In this document: one piece after another, positions 23,102-26,429 of the stretch
Layout of the letters: every line of letters starts with the position of its first letter
Numbering within the stretch: position 1 is the stretch's first letter
Assembly: GCA_963753545.1 (NCBI GenBank)
Contig: CAVWCQ010000005.1
Coordinates: forward strand, 1 to 26,429
Source of the DNA: CAVWCQ01 sp963753545
Lineage (GTDB): Bacteria; Chloroflexota; Anaerolineae; Aggregatilineales; Aggregatilineaceae
Length of the DNA stretch: 26,429 bases
Direction of reading: 5' to 3'
The notes under the pieces: model-generated
Seen by the model: the letters and a program-made list of their open reading frames with translations, nothing else
The model's database searches: none
What the model was told of the DNA's origin: nothing
Made by a program: the position numbers and the translations under genes

Positions 23102-24244
23102 ATGCCGAAAAAGGTCATGATAAGTGGTTGCTTTGACTTGTTGCACAGCGGGCATATCGCTTTTTTTAAGGAAGCGTCTTCTTACGGCGATCTCTATGTA
23201 GCGTTAGGATCTGATAAGACGCTGTTCCAATTAAAAGGCCGCGTTCCTGTAAACTCTGAACAAGAGCGTCTTTTTATGGTGAAGTCCATCAGCCATGTCA
23301 AAGACGCTTTTATCTCGCGCGGTTCGGGTATGCTTGATTTTGTTGAGGAGTTCAAGCAGTTACAGCCCGATATCTTAATCGTTAACGAGGATGGCCACAC
23401 CCCCGATAAACAAAAACTATGCGAAACGTATGGCGTCGAATATATTGTTCTTTCGCGTCAACCCCATCGCGGTCTGGAGCCACGTTCCACCACCGCACTG
23501 AGAGCGATCAACCGGATTCCCTTTCGTATTGATTTAGCGGGTGGATGGCTTGATCAGCCATTTGTCTCTAAACATTATCCAGGCTCTGTAGTGACTTTTT
23601 CTATCGAACCGGCGTTGGAATTTAACGAGCGCAGCGGAATGGCTTCCAGCACGCGCAATGCTGCCATCGAGTTATGGGGGACACGTTTGCCGCTGGACAA
23701 TCCCGAAAAAACGGCGAAGATCCTTTTCTGCTACGATAATCCGCCGGGAACGAAGGAAATCTCTGGTTCGCAAGATGCGATTGGGATTGTATTTCCAGGA
23801 ATGGCGAAGGCTTACTACGAAGGAGAATATTGGCCTGCACATATTGAAACATTGTGCAGTGAAGAGGCCCTACGCTTTGTTGAGAATGCGCTGTATTTGA
23901 TCGCACTTGGACCACGGCACAATGATTATAATGTCCTGAAGAATACCTTTATCGATCGCAACCGAGCAATGGCTCTCGCTGACGCCGCAGAGGACTGCTG
24001 GCAAGCCGTTTTTCGCCGAGATATTCAGGCTTTCGGCAATGCTTTCCGCTGCTCGTTTGAAGCTCAGATCGCTATGTTCCCCGATATGGTTAACCAATCC
24101 ATTCTCGATCTGATCGATCAATACCGCGAACAAGCACTTGGCTGGAAACTCTCCGGCGCTGGTGGTGGAGGGTACCTTATTCTAGTGTCGGACAAACCGA
24201 TCCCCAATGCGATACGTATCATTGCCCGGCGTCTAAGCGATTAG
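23102..24244 (+). CDS. Cytidylyltransferase-GHMP kinase fusion, 380 aa (cassette B)
   Basis: Bifunctional protein that could phosphorylate a sugar at C1 and then attach a nucleotide. The nucleotidyltransferase domain (residues 1-135) has CFDLLHSGH with the catalytic HSGH at 15-18, LIVNEDGHTPDK and end motif RSTTALR. The GHMP kinase domain (about 137-380) has IPFRIDLAGGWLDQPFVSKH, ATP loop SGMASSTRN at 178-186, SGSQDAIG at 221-228 and LSGAGGGGY near the C-terminus. The ATG has GAGGGG nine bases upstream and lies 26 bases after the epimerase stop. The domain order resembles a reversed split of cassette A and recalls the bifunctional fucokinase/GDP-fucose pyrophosphorylase FKP, though the nucleotidyltransferase fold is different. 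Confidence 0.88.
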   Translation: MPKKVMISGCFDLLHSGHIAFFKEASSYGDLYVALGSDKTLFQLKGRVPVNSEQERLFMVKSISHVKDAFISRGSGMLDFVEEFKQLQPDILIVNEDGHTPDKQKLCETYGVEYIVLSRQPHRGLEPRSTTALRAINRIPFRIDLAGGWLDQPFVSKHYPGSVVTFSIEPALEFNERSGMASSTRNAAIELWGTRLPLDNPEKTAKILFCYDNPPGTKEISGSQDAIGIVFPGMAKAYYEGEYWPAHIETLCSEEALRFVENALYLIALGPRHNDYNVLKNTFIDRNRAMALADAAEDCWQAVFRRDIQAFGNAFRCSFEAQIAMFPDMVNQSILDLIDQYREQALGWKLSGAGGGGYLILVSDKPIPNAIRIIARRLSD

Positions 24245-24349
24245 TACCCCAGCACTATCCAAAAACTAATTCACGGGGAACATCAGCATTATGCAGCCTT
24301 GCGGTAGTAATCTCGGAGGATACCTCCAAGGATGTGGCGACACTGGCGT

Positions 24350-24597
24350 GGGGACCAAAAAACCAATCCAAGTCGAAATCGGGTAGAATCTCGCACAGTA
24401 TCGAGCGGCAATGGACCAGCTTTTTTCCTCAAAGGTCAATCAACCATTGATAGTCAAATATATGGAAAGAAAGATAGGTTAGGCCTGTAGGGGTCAAAAA
24501 ACTAATCCGAGGCGAAATCAGGTAGAATTCCTCGCAGTATCGGGCTGAAATGCGGCAGCATCCTCCTCTAAGGTCAATCATTGGTAGTCAAATATGT
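24350..24597. repeat. Two diverged direct repeats, 140-base period
   Basis: Unit 1 (24350 to about 24463) and unit 2 (24490 to about 24597) align along their length. Both begin GGGG(A/T)C then CAAAAAAC or AAAAAAC, share TCGAAATCGGGTAGAAT versus GCGAAATCAGGTAGAAT, CGCACAGTATCG versus CTCGCAGTATCG, AAGGTCAATCA, and TAGTCAAATAT. They are clearly related but diverged. The beginning resembles the motif beside the transposase relic at 2535. They are possibly insertion-sequence end relics. They occupy most of the 550-base gap before the Dus gene, in which no other gene is seen. Confidence 0.7.
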
Positions 24598-24798
24598 AAC
24601 AAGCAAGCTGGGCCTCGTCCGCCTCAGGTTTCTCACGTGCATGAATTTTTCGGAAATACGGTTTATTTCCTTATCTCATGCATGGAGTTTTTGGGGAAGA
24701 GGGATACACTGAATTGGGACCAGCATTCCTGTGCTGCACGAAATAGGACAATACAACTTCACAGATCTACAACGCAGACTAAAGGAAAACATCACGCC

Positions 24799-25827
24799 GT
24801 GATTACCGCGAAGACATGCTCTAAAGAATTCCTCGCCCCCCTAAGAATTGGTGGTATCCTCATCGACCCACCGTTGATGCTCGCGCCCATGGCAGGACAG
24901 AGCACCCATGCTTTTCGTCAACTCTGTCGCAAGGGTGGCGCGTGCGGGTTGGTTACCACTGAACTCCTCAGCAGTCGTGCCATGCAGCATCGCTCCAGCC
25001 GGGAACGCACCTTTGAGCTTTTTGACTGGACACCGGAAGAACACCCGATCGCGGTGCAATTGTTTGGCGCGGATCCGCTGGAAATGGCTGACGCTGCCCG
25101 CATCGTCGAGGCCGCCGGAGCCACTATCGTGGACATCAACGTAGGCTGCTGGGTACCCAAAATCGCCAAGAAGAGTGGCGCTGGTGCCGCCTTGCTCAAA
25201 GACGTGGACAGTGCGGCGGCAGTCGTTGAGGCTGTCGTGCGAGCTGTGCAGGTTCCGGTGACAGTGAAAATTCGCAGTGGATGGACAAGCGGCAATCCAA
25301 TTGTGATTCCCTTTGCCCGGGTCGCAGAATCGGTCGGGGTTGCGGCCATCACCGTACATGCCCGTTTCGCTGACCAGGGTCTTCAGGGAAAGGCGGATTG
25401 GTCGTATATTCGTAAGGTCAAAGAAACTGTGCAGAAGATTCCCGTCATTGGCAACGGCGATGTGTCCAGCACGGCGGATGTACGCCGAATGATGATGGAA
25501 ACCGGGTGCGACGGCGTGATGATCGGGCGTGCGGCACTCGGACGCCCCTGGTTGTTCCAGCAAATTGTGCACGAATTGCGGACAGGGCAGGTGCTTCCCA
25601 CCCCAGATTTGCGTGAAAGGGCGGAGATCATACTGCGGCACACCGCCTTAGCGATGCAAAACACCCGTCAGCCGCCGCACAAAACACTACTGGAACTGCG
25701 CGGTCAGTTGTTGATGTACTTCCAAGATTTGCCCCACACCACCCCGATCCGAAACGCCATTGTACAGGTGGAATCGGTTGAAGACATTGAATGTGCCCTC
25801 GCCCCTTGGTTAACAAGTGCTGAGTAA
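24799..25827 (+). CDS. dus: tRNA-dihydrouridine synthase, DusB-like, 342 aa
   Basis: FMN enzyme that reduces uridine to dihydrouridine in tRNA. The TIM barrel begins IDPPLMLAPMAGQSTHAFR. The catalytic-Cys loop NVGCWVPKIAKKSGAGAALLK keeps the Cys, but its Pro (usual N(M/V)GCP) is Trp. KIRSGW, TVHARFADQGLQGKADW (His and Arg kept, usual HART) and IGNGDVSS follow. Phosphate-binding DGVMIGRAALGRPWLFQQ and an all-alpha C-terminal domain complete the chain. The open frame extends upstream to 24550, but that part overlaps the repeat and has no homology. GTG 24799 was chosen, with AAAGGA upstream. There is no functional link to the sugar genes. Confidence 0.88.
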   Translation: MITAKTCSKEFLAPLRIGGILIDPPLMLAPMAGQSTHAFRQLCRKGGACGLVTTELLSSRAMQHRSSRERTFELFDWTPEEHPIAVQLFGADPLEMADAARIVEAAGATIVDINVGCWVPKIAKKSGAGAALLKDVDSAAAVVEAVVRAVQVPVTVKIRSGWTSGNPIVIPFARVAESVGVAAITVHARFADQGLQGKADWSYIRKVKETVQKIPVIGNGDVSSTADVRRMMMETGCDGVMIGRAALGRPWLFQQIVHELRTGQVLPTPDLRERAEIILRHTALAMQNTRQPPHKTLLELRGQLLMYFQDLPHTTPIRNAIVQVESVEDIECALAPWLTSAE

Positions 25828-25948
25828 TACAAGCATACTCTGGCAGCCACTGAAAGGGTTTCTATCAATTCAGCGGCAAGCTGTAGCCTCGGGATCAGGT
25901 GCGAAAATTATATCTCAAACAAGCAAGAGAAAGTACCCAAGGACAAAC
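25828..25948. other. Short intergenic stretch after dus
   Basis: No gene or clear terminator is visible between the Dus stop and the hairpin at 25949. Confidence 0.4.
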
Positions 25949-25973
25949 TGAAGCGCGAGGAGGTCGCGCTTCA
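25949..25973. terminator. Perfect 10-bp hairpin at the end of the small ORF
   Basis: TGAAGCGCGA (25949-25958), loop GGAGG, TCGCGCTTCA (25964-25973). It overlaps the stop codon of the minus-strand small ORF. It lies between convergent dus and that ORF and may serve both, although neither side has a real T-run. Confidence 0.5.
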
Positions 25974-26126
25974 AAGTTGAACAAGCCCTCGCTGCCGTTT
26001 CGCCCGTTGCCTGCAGCGATTGCTACCATAGCTACGTTTTCTCCCACCTAATGGAGATGATGAAGGCAACTTTGCTCCGCACACTACACAGTAGCGGAGA
26101 CGCCGTTTCTGTTGGTCCTGGCTCAT
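25971..26126 (-). CDS. Small Cys-containing (zinc-ribbon-like) protein, 51 aa
   Basis: Short open frame from ATG 26126. The sequence has a Cys pair (C13, C16 in YCVVCG), a basic linker and the tail YGSNRCRQRAKRQR with C38. Small zinc-binding modules of the type CxxCG...Y-C-S-x-x-C-R-Q-R-A are common in bacteria. Here the third Cys is replaced by Gly (G34), so metal binding may be weakened. No good ribosome site is seen at the ATG. An AGGAG about 18 bases upstream is too far. It follows a partial open frame by 15 bases on the same strand. Function unknown. Confidence 0.45.
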   Translation of the reverse strand: MSQDQQKRRLRYCVVCGAKLPSSSPLGGRKRSYGSNRCRQRAKRQRGLVQL

Positions 26127-26141
26127 GCTACGGGACGGTGT

Positions 26142-26429
26142 TCAGCTCCTGATACTCCTCAGGCTCTTCATACTATCGTTAGCTTGCAGTTCACAATAGA
26201 CCAGTGCTCGCCAATCTGCTGTCATGAGGTAGCCGAGTTCGACCACCCGGTCAATCCAGGCACATTCTTCCGGACAGGAATCCTGTCGTTTTGCGATTCT
26301 CGGCAGGCCGAGCCAGATCGATCTCGCGGTGCGCAGTGTTCTACGTCGCCACAAAAGATCACAGATCGCCCCTCCACCCGGAGCCGTTAGCAGGTCTCCA
26401 GAAAAGCTGCTTTGTAGGCTTGTGAGGGT
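26142..26429 (-). CDS. Partial hypothetical ORF, cut by window end
   Basis: An open frame runs from the window edge to TGA at 26144-26142 (about 95 residues). It includes CDLLWRRRTLRTARSIW, CPEECAWIDRVVELGYL and DWRALVYCELQ. The composition is protein-like (Trp, Leu, charged residues) but I recognise no family. Its 5' end is outside the window, so the start is unknown. The close spacing to the small Cys-containing ORF suggests co-transcription. It may also be a chance frame. Confidence 0.35.
   Translation of the reverse strand, partial: TLTSLQSSFSGDLLTAPGGGAICDLLWRRRTLRTARSIWLGLPRIAKRQDSCPEECAWIDRVVELGYLMTADWRALVYCELQANDSMKSLRSIRS

Noticed and set aside
24350..24597. CRISPR-like array
   Set aside because: Only two units of about 110 bases with diverged sequence; no short conserved repeat with regular spacers, and no cas genes.
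24550..24798. Upstream extension of dus to ATG 24550
   Set aside because: It overlaps the direct repeat, and the added 83 residues do not resemble Dus.
24841..25641. 266-codon open frame on the minus strand
   Set aside because: Mirror of the dus gene. Its His-, Pro- and Cys-rich sequence is typical of antisense translation.

Overview
The window looks like a piece of a Chloroflexota (probably Anaerolineae-like) chromosome. This rests on remembered protein similarity (sugar-type ABC permeases with a long insert, the tandem cytidylyltransferase, the GDP-mannose 3,5-epimerase style) and not on a marker gene, so it is inference. There are no rRNA or tRNA genes and no CRISPR array. Many real genes are intact, but a few are riddled with frameshifts.

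Layout. 1-2292 (minus): a frameshifted basic-membrane-protein type (nucleoside or simple sugar) ABC importer, dual ATPase plus permease. 2293-3808: no intact gene; it holds a degenerate DDE transposase tail, a strong palindrome and a 307-bp IS200/IS605-like mini-element. 3809-8179 (minus): a membrane protein, an ABC-2 exporter (permease plus ATPase) and a NarL/DesK-type two-component pair. GTCAT/ATGAC repeats upstream of both transcription units suggest that the regulator controls the exporter and itself. 8180-9342: an unassigned stretch and a GlcG/HbpS-like gene. 9492-10808: a nest of dead mobile DNA, in which a HAD gene is cut off by an IS3-type orfA relic beside an IS982 transposase that is itself split by a second IS200/IS605-like mini-element.

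11045-15269 (plus), cassette A: GDP-mannose 3,5-epimerase-like protein, GHMP sugar kinase, tandem cytidylyltransferase (first domain apparently dead), mannose-1-phosphate guanylyltransferase, RbsD/FucU-like mutarotase. 15490-20455 (plus): sugar-binding protein, two frameshifted permeases, and a UroD/MtaA-like zinc protein. 20472-21473 (minus): a LacI-family regulator. 22101-24244 (plus), cassette B: a second epimerase and a natural fusion of the cytidylyltransferase and GHMP kinase. 24799-25827: a Dus tRNA-dihydrouridine synthase. 25971-26429 (minus): a small Cys-containing ORF and a partial ORF.

How it may work together. A 12-bp palindromic motif GGTA-N4-TACC sits just downstream of promoter-like sequences in front of cassette A, in front of the sugar-binding protein, and in front of the LacI gene. 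This predicts one regulon in which a sugar is imported, its anomer equilibrated (RbsD-like), phosphorylated (GHMP kinase), activated with a nucleotide (cytidylyltransferase) and epimerised (GME-like), with ManC supplying GDP-mannose. Cassette B repeats the core without that operator. This LacI-controlled, plant-GME-like nucleotide-sugar system is the most interesting candidate system in the window. The IS200/IS605 mini-elements, which keep hairpin ends and a structured, possibly omega-RNA-like interior but no TnpB, are the second.
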